DNA of 64,000 nucleotides from Acrocarpospora catenulata (GTDB lineage Bacteria > Actinomycetota > Actinomycetes > Streptosporangiales > Streptosporangiaceae). The notes beneath the pieces were generated by a model that was not told the origin of the DNA, made no database searches, and worked only from the letters and a program-made list of their open reading frames with translations. Positions 1 to 8,208 of this stretch are shown in pieces. The stretch spans positions 155,086 through 219,085 of the forward strand of contig NZ_JAHCST010000007.1 of assembly GCF_018476525.1 (NCBI RefSeq). Reading direction: 5' to 3'. The translations under genes and the position numbers were made by a program. Numbering within the stretch: position 1 is the stretch's first letter; each line of letters starts with the position of its first letter.

Positions 1-404
1 CACGCGTGCCACGGAATCGCCGCCCCCACCTCAAGGATCTGCACCATGTCGTCCGGCCGGAACACATGGTGCAACACGATCACCCGCGACCCCGACAAGG
101 TCGCCACCCACACCGACTCATTGGCCCGCTGCGCCAGCGAATCCGCCCACAACAGACTCCGCGCCCGCAACTCCGACCCGTCCAGATACGCGTTCCCGAG
201 TTGCAGCACCGCCGCCCCCAGCGCGTACTTCCCGGTCTCCGCGTCCTGCACCACCAGCTCGTGCCGCTCCAGCGTCCGCAACAGCCCGTGCACCGTAGGC
301 TTCGCCAACCCCACCCGCTCCGCGATCTCGGTAACCCCCAGCCGCGGCGCCCCCGCCCCCAGCACCCGAAGTATCAACGCCGCCCGCTCAACAGACTGGA
401 TCAC
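1..404 (-). CDS. IclR-family transcriptional regulator (C-terminal part outside window)
   Basis: Reading the minus strand from a GTG at 404 gives an open frame that runs off the left edge after about 134 codons. The N-terminus is a winged helix-turn-helix typical of IclR proteins: VTEIAERVGLAKPTVHGLLR at about residues 21-40, then TLERHELV. The effector domain begins afterwards (GKYALGAAVLQLG, SVWVATLSG) and is incomplete. It lies 44 bp downstream of the SDR gene on the same strand, so it is probably co-transcribed with it and is a candidate regulator of the catabolic island. IclR proteins bind palindromes near promoters and respond to small carbon compounds. The ligand cannot be told from sequence. 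Confidence 0.85.
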   Translation of the reverse strand, partial: MIQSVERAALILRVLGAGAPRLGVTEIAERVGLAKPTVHGLLRTLERHELVVQDAETGKYALGAAVLQLGNAYLDGSELRARSLLWADSLAQRANESVWVATLSGSRVIVLHHVFRPDDMVQILEVGAAIPWHA

Positions 405-448
405 AATTCGATTATGCCGAACAAGGTTCGCCTGATCGAAACGTCGGC

Positions 449-1258
449 TCAGCCGTGCACGCCCAGCGTGAATCCGCCGTCGATGAGCAGGTCGGTGCCG
501 GTCACCCAGGACGCCTCCGGCGAGGCCAGGTAGAGGTAGGCGTCCGCGATGTCCTGCCCCTCCCCCAGCCTGCCCACCGCCGCCGCCTTCGCCGCCGCCG
601 CGTACGCGGCGTCCGGGTCGTCCTGGCTGTCGAAGAAGGCGCGGAGCGCGGGGGTCAGCACGTTCCCCGGCACCACGCAGTTCACCCTGATGCCGTACGG
701 CGCGCCCTCCAGGGCGAGCGACTTGGTGAGCATCACGATGCCCGCCTTGGCCACGGAGTAGGCGGTCAGGCCCGGCATCGCCCACCGGCCCGCCACCGAC
801 GAGGCGTTCAGGATCACTCCGCCGCCGTTCTCCCGCATCACCGGCCAGACGGCCTTGGCGACCAGGTAGGCCGACTTGAGATTGAGGTCGAGCTGCCGGT
901 CCCACTCCTGCTCGGGGGAGTCCATGGTGAACCCGGCTCCGCCACCCGCGTTGTTGACCAGCACGGAGACCGGCCCGAGTAGCCGCACGGCCTCCGCCAC
1001 GAAGGCGGTGACGGACGCCGACGACAGCACGTCGCCGGCGAGGCCGACCGCCTCGCCGCCGTCGGCGCGGATCGCCCCGGCCGTCTCCTCGGCGGTGGCC
1101 TGGTCGAGGTCCACCGCCGCGACCTTGGCCCCCGCCGCCGCGAAACGGAACGCGGTCTCCTGGCCGATGCCACGCCCCGCGCCGGTGACCAGCGCCACCT
1201 GACCGGCGAATCGCGGGCCACCGCTTCCCGCGCGGCCGGTCTGTTCCACCGATGCCAT
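449..1258 (-). CDS. SDR family NAD(P)-dependent oxidoreductase
   Basis: This 269-residue classical short-chain dehydrogenase has the Rossmann glycine motif TGAGRGIG near residue 25, NNAG near residue 102, a catalytic Ser in NASSVAG and the Tyr-Lys pair in YSVAK. An acidic residue in AAVDLDQ at the end of the second strand suggests NAD rather than NADP. It would oxidise or reduce a secondary alcohol/ketone or hydroxyacyl group. A GGAGGAAA ribosome site precedes the ATG. It is transcribed separately from the acyl-CoA dehydrogenase genes upstream: a promoter with operator A lies in the 107-bp gap. Within the island it probably performs the hydroxyacyl or alcohol oxidation step. The substrate is unknown. 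Confidence 0.9.
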   Translation of the reverse strand: MASVEQTGRAGSGGPRFAGQVALVTGAGRGIGQETAFRFAAAGAKVAAVDLDQATAEETAGAIRADGGEAVGLAGDVLSSASVTAFVAEAVRLLGPVSVLVNNAGGGAGFTMDSPEQEWDRQLDLNLKSAYLVAKAVWPVMRENGGGVILNASSVAGRWAMPGLTAYSVAKAGIVMLTKSLALEGAPYGIRVNCVVPGNVLTPALRAFFDSQDDPDAAYAAAAKAAAVGRLGEGQDIADAYLYLASPEASWVTGTDLLIDGGFTLGVHG

Positions 1259-1299
1259 AACGGTTTCCTCCTGGTACGTACGACGCGTTGGCTAGAATC

Positions 1300-1323
1300 C
1301 AACCGATCGGTAGGTAGAGTCAA
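1300..1323 (-). promoter_or_regulatory. Promoter with operator A of the island regulon
   Basis: On the minus strand a -35 box TTGACT (1318-1323) is followed after 18 bp by GATTCT. The 14-bp sequence ACCTACCGATCGGT (1302-1315, minus strand) lies between the two boxes, where a bound repressor would block RNA polymerase. It matches the operators at 7170, 9704 and 9842 at most positions. It drives the SDR-IclR unit. Confidence 0.6.
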
Positions 1324-1365
1324 GATTGCGGGGCAGGCCCGCCGTCCGCGTCAGGAGTCCGGCCA

Positions 1366-2244
1366 TCAGAGCCCGACACCCCGGACGAGCTCCCGCAGGG
1401 TCAGCACATGCCGCAGAAAGAAGTGGATGCCCATCTCCCAGGTGAACCCCATCCCGCCGTGCACCTGGATGGCGGTCTGCAGCACGCCGATCGAGGAGTC
1501 GACGGCGAAGCGCACCGGCCGCGCGGTGTCGGCCGGTGCCGCGACCGCCCAGAGCAGCGCGCTCTCGGCCAGTTCCACCTGCTCGTGCGCCCGGGCCAAC
1601 CGGTGCTTGACGGCCTGGAAGCTGCCGATCGGACGGTCGAACTGGTGCCGGTCCCGCGCGTACCCGACCGAGTCGCGGAGAGTCCGCCGCGCGCAGCCGA
1701 CCGCCTCGGCCGCCCACACGACCGCCTGCTCGCGGGCCGCCTCGGCGGAGAACGCGCTGCGCAGGTCGGTCTCGGCGAGCCGGAGGGTGGGCGCGAAGCC
1801 GTCCCGGGCCGCGACGGCGGGCGGTGCCACCCGATCCTCGCCCGCACCCAGTCCGAGCGCCAGGACCACCTCCGGTTCGCCCAGGTACGGGGCGAGGAAC
1901 CGGCCGGGGGGTCGCCCGGGGGCGGCCACGGACACGGTCACCGGACCGGTACGCTCCCGAGCGGCCGCCGACCAGCGCTTGGCCAGGATGGTCGGCAGCA
2001 GCGGCAGCGGCACACAGAACTCGCCCCAGGTCTGCGCGATCTCGACGAGATCGCGCAGCGAGGCCGCGCCGTCCCCGGGCACCCCGACCAGGTCCCAGCC
2101 GCCGTCGCCGACCACCGACCACGGCAGGGGGGCGCCGTCGGCGTACTCGGCGACGGGCAGCACCCCCACCGCTCTGGCCGCCAGCTCGCGCAGCGCCGTC
2201 GCGGCGACGACGCCGACCTCTCCGGCCAGGATGTTCACGCTCAT
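1366..2244 (-). CDS. Acyl-CoA dehydrogenase, small subunit type
   Basis: This 292-residue protein of the acyl-CoA dehydrogenase superfamily is shorter than homotetrameric members (about 380). The N-terminal and middle domains are reduced, but the C-terminal helical domain is clear: YARDRHQFDRPIGSFQ and VHGGMGFTWEMG, which form FAD and CoA contacts. The start ATG at 2244 overlaps the stop of the larger dehydrogenase (ATGA), implying translational coupling and equimolar subunits. Paired short and long subunits of this kind are known as alpha2beta2 acyl-CoA dehydrogenases in actinobacterial steroid side-chain degradation (ChsE1-ChsE2 type). That a heteromer forms here is inference from pairing and coupling. 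The acyl-CoA substrate is unknown. Confidence 0.85.
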   Translation of the reverse strand: MSVNILAGEVGVVAATALRELAARAVGVLPVAEYADGAPLPWSVVGDGGWDLVGVPGDGAASLRDLVEIAQTWGEFCVPLPLLPTILAKRWSAAARERTGPVTVSVAAPGRPPGRFLAPYLGEPEVVLALGLGAGEDRVAPPAVAARDGFAPTLRLAETDLRSAFSAEAAREQAVVWAAEAVGCARRTLRDSVGYARDRHQFDRPIGSFQAVKHRLARAHEQVELAESALLWAVAAPADTARPVRFAVDSSIGVLQTAIQVHGGMGFTWEMGIHFFLRHVLTLRELVRGVGL

Positions 2245-3401
2245 CGCGGCAGCCCCAGAATCCGATCGCCGATGACGTTCCGCTGGATCTCGTTGGATCC
2301 CGAGTAGATGCTCGTCGCCCTGGTCTCCAGATACTGGTTGCGCCAGTGCGCGTGGTGGTCCGGGCAGGCGGCGCCCAGGCCGTACTCGGCGATCTCCTGC
2401 CAGAGTTCGCTCCAGGTGACCTTGAGCACCGACGCGGCGGCCGCGGACCTGGCCTGGTCCTCCTGGTAGGCCACGGTCTTGGAGATCTGCCAGCGCACCA
2501 GCTCCAGGCGGGTGTCGAAGTCGGCGACGGGCGAGCAGGTCCCGGCGCGCCCGGCACAGCAGGCGATGAGCCGGTCCAGGTCGCCGCGCATCTCGACGTA
2601 CCTGGTGACGCCCTCGACGGCGCCCCGCTCGTGGTTGAGCACGCCCATCGCGACGCGCCACCCCTCGCCCTCGGGGCCGAGCCGGTCCTCCTCGGCGACG
2701 AAGGCGTTCTCGAAGAAGACCTCGGAGAAGTGCGAGGCGCCGGAGATCTGCCGGATAGGGCTGGCGGTGACCCCGGGCTGGTCCATGTCGACCAGGAACA
2801 TGGTCAGGTTCCGGTAGCGCGGGGCCTCGGGGTCCGACTTCGCCAGCAGCAGGCACTTGCGTGCCTTGTCCGCGAAGCTGGTCCACACCTTCTGGCCGCG
2901 GACGAGGTAGCCGCCGGGGACGGCTCGGGCCACCGTGGACACGCTGGCCAGGTCCGACCCGGCGCCGGGCTCGGAGAAGCCCTGGCACCACACGTGGTCG
3001 CCACGGAGGATCGGCGGCAGGTACCTGGCCCGCTGCGCCTGCGTACCGTCGGCGATGAGCGCAGGGGCGACGAGGATCTTGCCGATCCGCCCGAAGCCCT
3101 CGGGGGCGTGCGCCCGGGCGGCCAGTTCGTGGAAGGCGACCTCCTCGCGCAGCCCGAGTCCCTGACCGCCGTACTCGGCCGGGAGGGAGATCCCGGCGAA
3201 GCCGCCGCGGAAGAGCCGGCGGTCCCATTCCAGCCGGATCTCGTCGATCTCCGCCTCGCTCAGGGCGCCGCGCTCCGCCTTCCAGCGCTCCGGGACGCTC
3301 CGGCCGAGCCACTGCTCGGCCCTGAGCCGGAACGCGTCCGCCGCGCCTGTCGCCGCTGTGGTGGTCACCGCTCGGTCACCCCGACCCTGTTCTGTGCGCA
3401 T
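2241..3401 (-). CDS. Acyl-CoA dehydrogenase, large subunit type
   Basis: This is a full-length (386-residue) flavin-dependent acyl-CoA dehydrogenase that introduces an alpha-beta double bond in an acyl-CoA. Visible motifs are WCQGFSEPGAGSDLAS (FAD-binding middle domain), VRGQKVWTS and the C-terminal SNEIQRNVIGDRILGLPR. The start is uncertain: ATG at 3401 lies 7 bp after the permease stop, and a GTG at 3368 gives a protein 11 residues shorter that begins VTTTAATG. It follows the ABC permease in the same operon and overlaps the small subunit by 4 bp. The partner carries the complementary arginine-rich FAD segment, so the two probably form one enzyme. Confidence 0.9.
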   Translation of the reverse strand: MRTEQGRGDRAVTTTAATGAADAFRLRAEQWLGRSVPERWKAERGALSEAEIDEIRLEWDRRLFRGGFAGISLPAEYGGQGLGLREEVAFHELAARAHAPEGFGRIGKILVAPALIADGTQAQRARYLPPILRGDHVWCQGFSEPGAGSDLASVSTVARAVPGGYLVRGQKVWTSFADKARKCLLLAKSDPEAPRYRNLTMFLVDMDQPGVTASPIRQISGASHFSEVFFENAFVAEEDRLGPEGEGWRVAMGVLNHERGAVEGVTRYVEMRGDLDRLIACCAGRAGTCSPVADFDTRLELVRWQISKTVAYQEDQARSAAAASVLKVTWSELWQEIAEYGLGAACPDHHAHWRNQYLETRATSIYSGSNEIQRNVIGDRILGLPR

Positions 3402-3408
3402 CGCGGAC

Positions 3409-4476
3409 CTACCGGCTGCCGGAGCGGACGAGACGGCGGCCGCGCCGGCGCAGGCCCTCGGAGAGGGCCACGGCCGCGGCGAGGACGAAGCCGTTGAAGA
3501 TCGGCTTGACCCCGGCGGAGAGCCCGAGGACGTCGATCCCGTTCTGGGCGAAGGCGACCAGGAAGGTGGCGATGATCGTGCCGACCACGGTGAACTTTCC
3601 GTCGGAGAGGATCGAGGAGCCCAGGAACGCGGCGGCGTAGGCCGGTAGCAGCAGCCCCGGGCCGGTGGTCGGGTCCGCCGAGCCGAACCGGGCGGTCATG
3701 ATCACGCCGCCGATCGCCGCGACGGTGCCCGCGGTCACCAGGGCCCACATGGTCATCCGGCCCACGTTGACCCCGGCCAGCCTGGCCGCCTCCGGATTGG
3801 CGCCGACCGCGTACCAGAAGCGTCCGAGCACGGTGTGGCGGGTCAGCCCCCAGCCGAGGAAGAGCAGTGCGCCCGCGTAGAAGACCGGTAGCGGGACGTG
3901 CAGGATCTCGAACTTGCCCGGGGTGGTGAGGGCCTCGGGGATGCCGTTGTAGATGATCTGGTTGTTCGCGTAGATCAGCGCGACGCCGCCGATCGCGCTC
4001 GCGCTGGCCAGCGTGGCGATGAACGCGTTGATGTTGAGCTTCGTCACGAGCAGGCCGTTCACCAGACCGGCCAGGGCGCCGATCACCACGGTCAGCAGGA
4101 TCGCCGGGATCACCGGGAGCTGCTGGATCGAGGTGAACCCGGCCACCAGGGTCGCGGCGAGACCCGCGACCGCCCCGACGGACAGGTCGAACTGACCCGC
4201 GATCAGCGTGATCGTCGCGGCCGCCGCCACGAACGCCAGGTGCGCGTTCTGACCCAGGGTGAGGATGACATTGTCGACCGAGAGGAACACGCTTCCCTTG
4301 ATCGCGGCGACCACGAGGAAGAAGACCAGAAAGAAGCCCAGCGTGGCGAAGCGCTGGATGTCCACGCCGCGCCCGGCGGCTCTCCGGGCGGGCGCGCCAC
4401 CCGGGGAGCCCGCGGGAGCGCCGGACTCCGCCGCGGACGCGGTCGCCACGAAGGAGGAGCCGTTGTCGTTCGCCAT
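3409..4476 (-). CDS. Sugar-type ABC transporter permease (RbsC/BPD_transp_2 family)
   Basis: This 355-residue integral membrane protein has about eight to ten hydrophobic segments. Characteristic family features are the glycine-rich stretch around GQFDLSVGAVAGLAA and the cytoplasmic EAARLAGVNV loop near residue 225, which contacts the ATPase. The N-terminal 35 residues are a polar Ala/Gly/Pro-rich cytoplasmic tail. The ATG at 4476 overlaps the ATPase stop by one base, so the two are coupled. With the ATPase and binding lipoprotein it forms a complete CUT2-type importer. CUT2 systems usually carry pentoses, ribosides, autoinducers or polyols, but acyl-CoA dehydrogenases in the same operon suggest a non-sugar ligand here. 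Confidence 0.92.
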   Translation of the reverse strand: MANDNGSSFVATASAAESGAPAGSPGGAPARRAAGRGVDIQRFATLGFFLVFFLVVAAIKGSVFLSVDNVILTLGQNAHLAFVAAAATITLIAGQFDLSVGAVAGLAATLVAGFTSIQQLPVIPAILLTVVIGALAGLVNGLLVTKLNINAFIATLASASAIGGVALIYANNQIIYNGIPEALTTPGKFEILHVPLPVFYAGALLFLGWGLTRHTVLGRFWYAVGANPEAARLAGVNVGRMTMWALVTAGTVAAIGGVIMTARFGSADPTTGPGLLLPAYAAAFLGSSILSDGKFTVVGTIIATFLVAFAQNGIDVLGLSAGVKPIFNGFVLAAAVALSEGLRRRGRRLVRSGSR

Positions 4477-5912
4477 CAGTCGACCTCTTCCAGGATCTGC
4501 TCGGCCGTGATCTCGGTGCGGTGCCGCAGCCGCGTCACCCGCGCGCCGTCCTCCACCACGCCGACGCGGTCGGAGACGGCGAGCACGTCGTCGACGTCGA
4601 TCGTGATGACCACCACGGCGGCACCAGCTTCACGGACGTCCTGAATGAATCGGTAGATCGTGTGGCGGGTTCTGATGTCGACGCCACGGGTCGGCTCGCA
4701 GAGCACGTAGCAGTCGGGCCGGGTGAGCGCCGCGCGGGCCATCAGCACCTTCTGCTGGTTGCCGCCGCTGAGCCCGGTCACCCCGGCCGAGGGATCGGGC
4801 GGCTGTACGTCGAGGACCGCCATCTGCCCGTCGACCAGGTCCCGTTCCCGGCGCCTGCTGACGAAACCGGCCCGGGAGATCCCCCTGAGCTGCGTCAGGA
4901 TCATGTTCTGCGCCACGGTCAGCCCGGGGAAGACGCCCTGCTGCTGACAGTTCTCGGGGACGAAGGCCACCCGGCCGGGGCCGCCGCCGGCCGCGACGAT
5001 CTCCAGGCGACCCGCCTCGACCGCCGTCCGCCCGGCGATCACGTGGCCGAGCGCGTACGGGTTGGCGGACAGCGGGCCGATCAGGCCGACCACCTCGCCG
5101 TGGCGGACCTCCAGGTTCACCGGTCCGACGCCGGCGGCGCGGACGTCGGTGAGGCGGATCGCCGGAGGGCCGTCCCGGTGACGGCCGCCGGCGACCGCGG
5201 CATCGGGCCGGTCGGTGGCCGCCATGAGGGTGTGCAGTTCGGTCAGCGAGGGGGTGGCGCCCTCGAAGACCACCCGGCCGTCCCGCATTACGGTCACCTC
5301 GTCGCAGTACTCCACGACCTCGTGGAGCCGGTGGGTCACCACCAGGACGGCGCCGCCGCCCTCGGCGAAACGCCGTACCTCCTGGTAGAGCCAGGCGCTC
5401 TCGCGGCGGGTCAGCGCCGCGGACGACTCGTCGAGGACCATGACGTCGGCCTCGGTGCCGAACAGGCGCGCCACCGCCACCATGGTCTTCTCGCCGAGGC
5501 TGAGCTCGCTGAGTGGACGGTCGGGGTCGACGTCGAGGTTCACCCGGCTCAGACTCGCGCGGGCCGCGGCGCGCTCGGCCCGGTGGTTGATCAGGCCACC
5601 GCGCCGGGTGAGGCCGCCGCGGCCCATGTTCAGGTTGTCCCGCACGGTGAGCGCGTCGACCAGGCCGAGGTTCTGGTGGATGAACCCGATCCGCCCCGGC
5701 GCGCCCGGCCGCCTGCCCCGGGTGCGCACCGAGCCGCTGTCGGCCCGGTACACCCCCGAGAGAATCTTGATGACTGTGGACTTGCCGGCGCCGTTGGGCC
5801 CCAGCAGGGCGTGCAGGCGGCCGGCCCTGAGCCGGAAGTCCAGCCCGCGCACCACCTCGGTGCCGCCGAAGGACTTGGTGACCTTCGACATGTCGACCAG
5901 CACGTCGGACAT
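4476..5912 (-). CDS. Sugar-type ABC transporter ATP-binding protein with two nucleotide domains
   Basis: This 478-residue tandem ATPase is of the RbsA/MglA type. Domain 1 has an intact Walker A (GPNGAGKS, about residue 39), a degenerate signature (LSLGEKT) and Walker B VMVLDESSAAL. Domain 2 has lost Walker A (GPLSANPYAL in its place) but keeps LSGGNQQKVLMARA and the sequence CEPTRGVD. The degenerate second site is normal for the family. The protein energises uptake through the permease encoded directly downstream. It lies between the binding protein (33-bp gap) and the permease. Confidence 0.93.
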   Translation of the reverse strand: MSDVLVDMSKVTKSFGGTEVVRGLDFRLRAGRLHALLGPNGAGKSTVIKILSGVYRADSGSVRTRGRRPGAPGRIGFIHQNLGLVDALTVRDNLNMGRGGLTRRGGLINHRAERAAARASLSRVNLDVDPDRPLSELSLGEKTMVAVARLFGTEADVMVLDESSAALTRRESAWLYQEVRRFAEGGGAVLVVTHRLHEVVEYCDEVTVMRDGRVVFEGATPSLTELHTLMAATDRPDAAVAGGRHRDGPPAIRLTDVRAAGVGPVNLEVRHGEVVGLIGPLSANPYALGHVIAGRTAVEAGRLEIVAAGGGPGRVAFVPENCQQQGVFPGLTVAQNMILTQLRGISRAGFVSRRRERDLVDGQMAVLDVQPPDPSAGVTGLSGGNQQKVLMARAALTRPDCYVLCEPTRGVDIRTRHTIYRFIQDVREAGAAVVVITIDVDDVLAVSDRVGVVEDGARVTRLRHRTEITAEQILEEVD

Positions 5913-5945
5913 GGCCTTCCACCTCCTGGTCAGTGATCGGAAGGG

Positions 5946-7076
5946 CTAGAACTTGCCCCAGAGCTTCCCGTAGAAGCCGGCGAAGTCGAAGGTGCCCGGC
6001 TCGGTGCCCTCGGCGGGCGCGTTGTCCTTGGTGATGGACTGGACCTGGAGCTGAACGTTCTGGCCCGGCTGGCCGGCCAGCACCCTGACCATCTGGTCGA
6101 CGGCGGCCCAGCCGGCCCAGGAGAGCGGGGTGACCACGCACAGCGTCTCGCTCTGACCCTTGCGGATGAGCGCCAGGTTCTCGGCGTTGCAGTCGAAGCT
6201 GGTGATCTGGACCTCGGACCGCCCGGTGGCGGAGAGCGCCTGGTCCACACCGGAGACCTGCGAGTCGGACGGCGGGACGAGGTAGCCGACCTCGCCCTTG
6301 GGGAGCCGCTGCAGGATGCTGGTGGCCATGGTCCGCGCGGAGGCGATGATGTCGCCGCTCTGGCCGAGCTGTTCGGCGAACACGACCGAGCAGCCGGAGC
6401 AGGTCTTGAGTTCCTGCTTGAGCGCGTCATGCCGGAGCACCACCGGCGGCGCGGTCTGGTTCTCCATGATCGCGACCTTGCCGGCGCCCTTGCTGTTCAT
6501 GATGATGTAGTCGGCGACGAGCTTGCCCTGGAGCGCGTAGTCGGCGTCGACGTTGGCCACCGAGGGGTTAGGCACGGGGGCCTGGGCCGGGTTGGCGCAG
6601 ATCATGCAGACCACCGGGATGTTGGCGGCCTTGGCCTTCTCCAGGGCGGCGGGGACGGTGGCGTCGGCCGCGACGATGTTGATGATCCCGTCGACCTTCT
6701 GGTTGATGAGCTGCAGGTCGCCGTTGGACCAGTCCTGCGGGTTGAGCTTGCCGTCGACCACGACCGGGGTCCAGCCGAGCAACTCGACGGCCTTCTTGGC
6801 CTGGTCGGCCATGAGCGCGCAGGCCGGCGCGGTCTGGCCGCACGACAGGACGCCGATCGTCTTGCCGCCCTGCGGCGGCGTGACCGGGGTGGCGTCCGTG
6901 GGCGGCGTCAGGGGCTCGAGCGACTTCTGGAAGGCCGCGGTCGCCTCCGCGACGCCGACGGCGTCGGCGCCGCCCGTGGTGGTGCTCACGGCTGACGTGT
7001 CGCCGCCTCCCGCGGAACAACCGGCGATCACCATCACCATCGCGGCCGCCGTGACGACGAGGAAGGTTCGTCTCAT
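5946..7076 (-). CDS. Substrate-binding lipoprotein of sugar-type ABC importer, cysteine-rich
   Basis: This 376-residue periplasmic-binding-protein-like I fold of the Peripla_BP_4 type has a lipoprotein signal: MRRTFLV, a hydrophobic stretch, then lipobox IAGC. I chose the ATG at 7076 because GGAAGGAAG sits 6 bp upstream; the GTG at 7097 lacks this. The mature protein has eight further cysteines, including two CxxC pairs (CMIC, CSGC) and SCGQTAPAC, which is many for this family. They may form disulfides or bind a cofactor. It is the first gene of the importer-dehydrogenase operon and captures the substrate outside the membrane. The ligand is unknown. Confidence 0.9.
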   Translation of the reverse strand: MRRTFLVVTAAAMVMVIAGCSAGGGDTSAVSTTTGGADAVGVAEATAAFQKSLEPLTPPTDATPVTPPQGGKTIGVLSCGQTAPACALMADQAKKAVELLGWTPVVVDGKLNPQDWSNGDLQLINQKVDGIINIVAADATVPAALEKAKAANIPVVCMICANPAQAPVPNPSVANVDADYALQGKLVADYIIMNSKGAGKVAIMENQTAPPVVLRHDALKQELKTCSGCSVVFAEQLGQSGDIIASARTMATSILQRLPKGEVGYLVPPSDSQVSGVDQALSATGRSEVQITSFDCNAENLALIRKGQSETLCVVTPLSWAGWAAVDQMVRVLAGQPGQNVQLQVQSITKDNAPAEGTEPGTFDFAGFYGKLWGKF

Positions 7077-7164
7077 TCTGAACTTCCTTCCGATCACCCG
7101 CTTGGGCTGTGCCCGGCGGGAGTCTTGCTGGGGGTACGGCTCCGCCTGGAGCCGATAGGTCGGA

Positions 7165-7194
7165 TTTCTACCAAACGAATGGTTGATTTCACAA
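7165..7194 (-). promoter_or_regulatory. Promoter with operator B of the island regulon
   Basis: The minus-strand -35 box TTGTGA (7189-7194) and -10-like TAGAAA (7165-7170) are 18 bp apart. The palindrome ACCATTCGTTTGGT (7170-7183, minus strand) fills the spacer. This is the same layout as operator A, and it lies about 90 bp before the binding-protein start, so it should control the importer and dehydrogenase operon. Confidence 0.6.
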
Positions 7195-7285
7195 GAGAGC
7201 AGATGGAAACCCGGCCGTCACCGATTGATAACGGGACACATGGTGATGGATCGTTCCAAAACCAGCGGAGAACATACGGCGGCGG

Positions 7286-7321
7286 CCCGGGCTCGGCGGG
7301 CGCGGGCCTGCCGAGCCCGGG
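7286..7321 (-). terminator. Terminator-like hairpin after the mycofactocin-type SDR
   Basis: A perfect 12-bp stem (CCCGGGCTCGGC, 7286-7297, with 7310-7321) encloses a 12-base loop, 18 bp beyond the SDR stop codon on the minus strand. No U-tract follows, as is common in high-GC actinobacteria. It probably separates the amidohydrolase unit from the importer unit. Confidence 0.55.
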
Positions 7322-7339
7322 GCATATCCCCCGACACCC

Positions 7340-8176
7340 CTACAGCTTGATGTGGTTGCCCGCGTCCACCGGCAGGACCGTGCCGGTCACGTAGCGGGCG
7401 GCGGGGCTGGAGATCCACACCACCGCGTTGGCCACGTCCTCGGCCTCGATGACCGAGATCGGCAGCAGGTGCAGGCCGCGCAGCGCCTCCAGCATCGCCT
7501 CCCGGGACTCGGACTGCCCGCCGGTGAACAGGCTGGTGTAGAAGGAGTTCCTGGTCATCGGGGTGTCGACGGCGGTCGGGCAGACGGCGTTCGAGCGGAT
7601 GTTCGCCGGGCCGTACTCGGCGGCGACGGCGCGCATCAGGCCGACGATCCCGTGCTTGGCCGTGACGTAGTGGGAGAAGTTGGCGATGCCGCCCAGCGCG
7701 GCCCCCGACGCCACGAACGTCACCGCGCCCGAGCCGCGGTCGAGCAGCGCCGGCACGGCGGCGCGCACGGTGTTCCAGGCCCCGGTGAGGTTCACCGCGA
7801 TGAGGTCGGACCACTGCTGCTCGGACAGCTCGTGGGTGGGCACCCCGCCGGACAGGATCCCGGCGTTCGGCACGACCACGTCCAGTCCGCCCAGATGCTC
7901 CACCGCCGCGGCCACGCCTCGCCTGAGCTGGTCGATGTCACGGACGTCGGCGGCCACCGCGTGGCACCGCACCCCGTGCTTCTCCACCAGGGCCCGGGTC
8001 TCCTCCAGGTCGTCGCCGGTGGCCCCGGCGTACGGGACGCCGTCCACCGACCGGGCGATGTCGGCGATCAGCACGTCGGCTCCGGCCGCCCCGAAGGCCG
8101 CCGCGATGGCGCGCCCGTTGCCGCGGGCCGCACCGGTGACGAGGGCTACCTTGCCCGCCAACGATGGGGTTGTCAT
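7340..8176 (-). CDS. Mycofactocin-type SDR oxidoreductase
   Basis: This 278-residue short-chain dehydrogenase starts at the ATG of MTTPSLAGK (8176), with GGAGG upstream. It has TGAARGNGRAIA for the Rossmann turn, PNAG, and HYVTAKHG with the catalytic Tyr-Lys. The segment YAGATGDDLEETRALVEKHG after the second strand, VRCHAVAADVRD, and the C-terminal AEDVANAVVWISSPAARYVT are the pattern of the mycofactocin-coupled SDR group (carveol dehydrogenase-like). Those enzymes keep NAD tightly bound and re-oxidise it with the peptide cofactor mycofactocin. It is the last gene of the amidohydrolase-DUF59-SDR unit. Mycofactocin biosynthesis genes are not in this window. The alcohol substrate is unknown. 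Confidence 0.85.
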   Translation of the reverse strand: MTTPSLAGKVALVTGAARGNGRAIAAAFGAAGADVLIADIARSVDGVPYAGATGDDLEETRALVEKHGVRCHAVAADVRDIDQLRRGVAAAVEHLGGLDVVVPNAGILSGGVPTHELSEQQWSDLIAVNLTGAWNTVRAAVPALLDRGSGAVTFVASGAALGGIANFSHYVTAKHGIVGLMRAVAAEYGPANIRSNAVCPTAVDTPMTRNSFYTSLFTGGQSESREAMLEALRGLHLLPISVIEAEDVANAVVWISSPAARYVTGTVLPVDAGNHIKL

Positions 8177-8208
8177 ATGGTTCTCCTCCAGATGAGTGCC
8201 TGGGAGCT

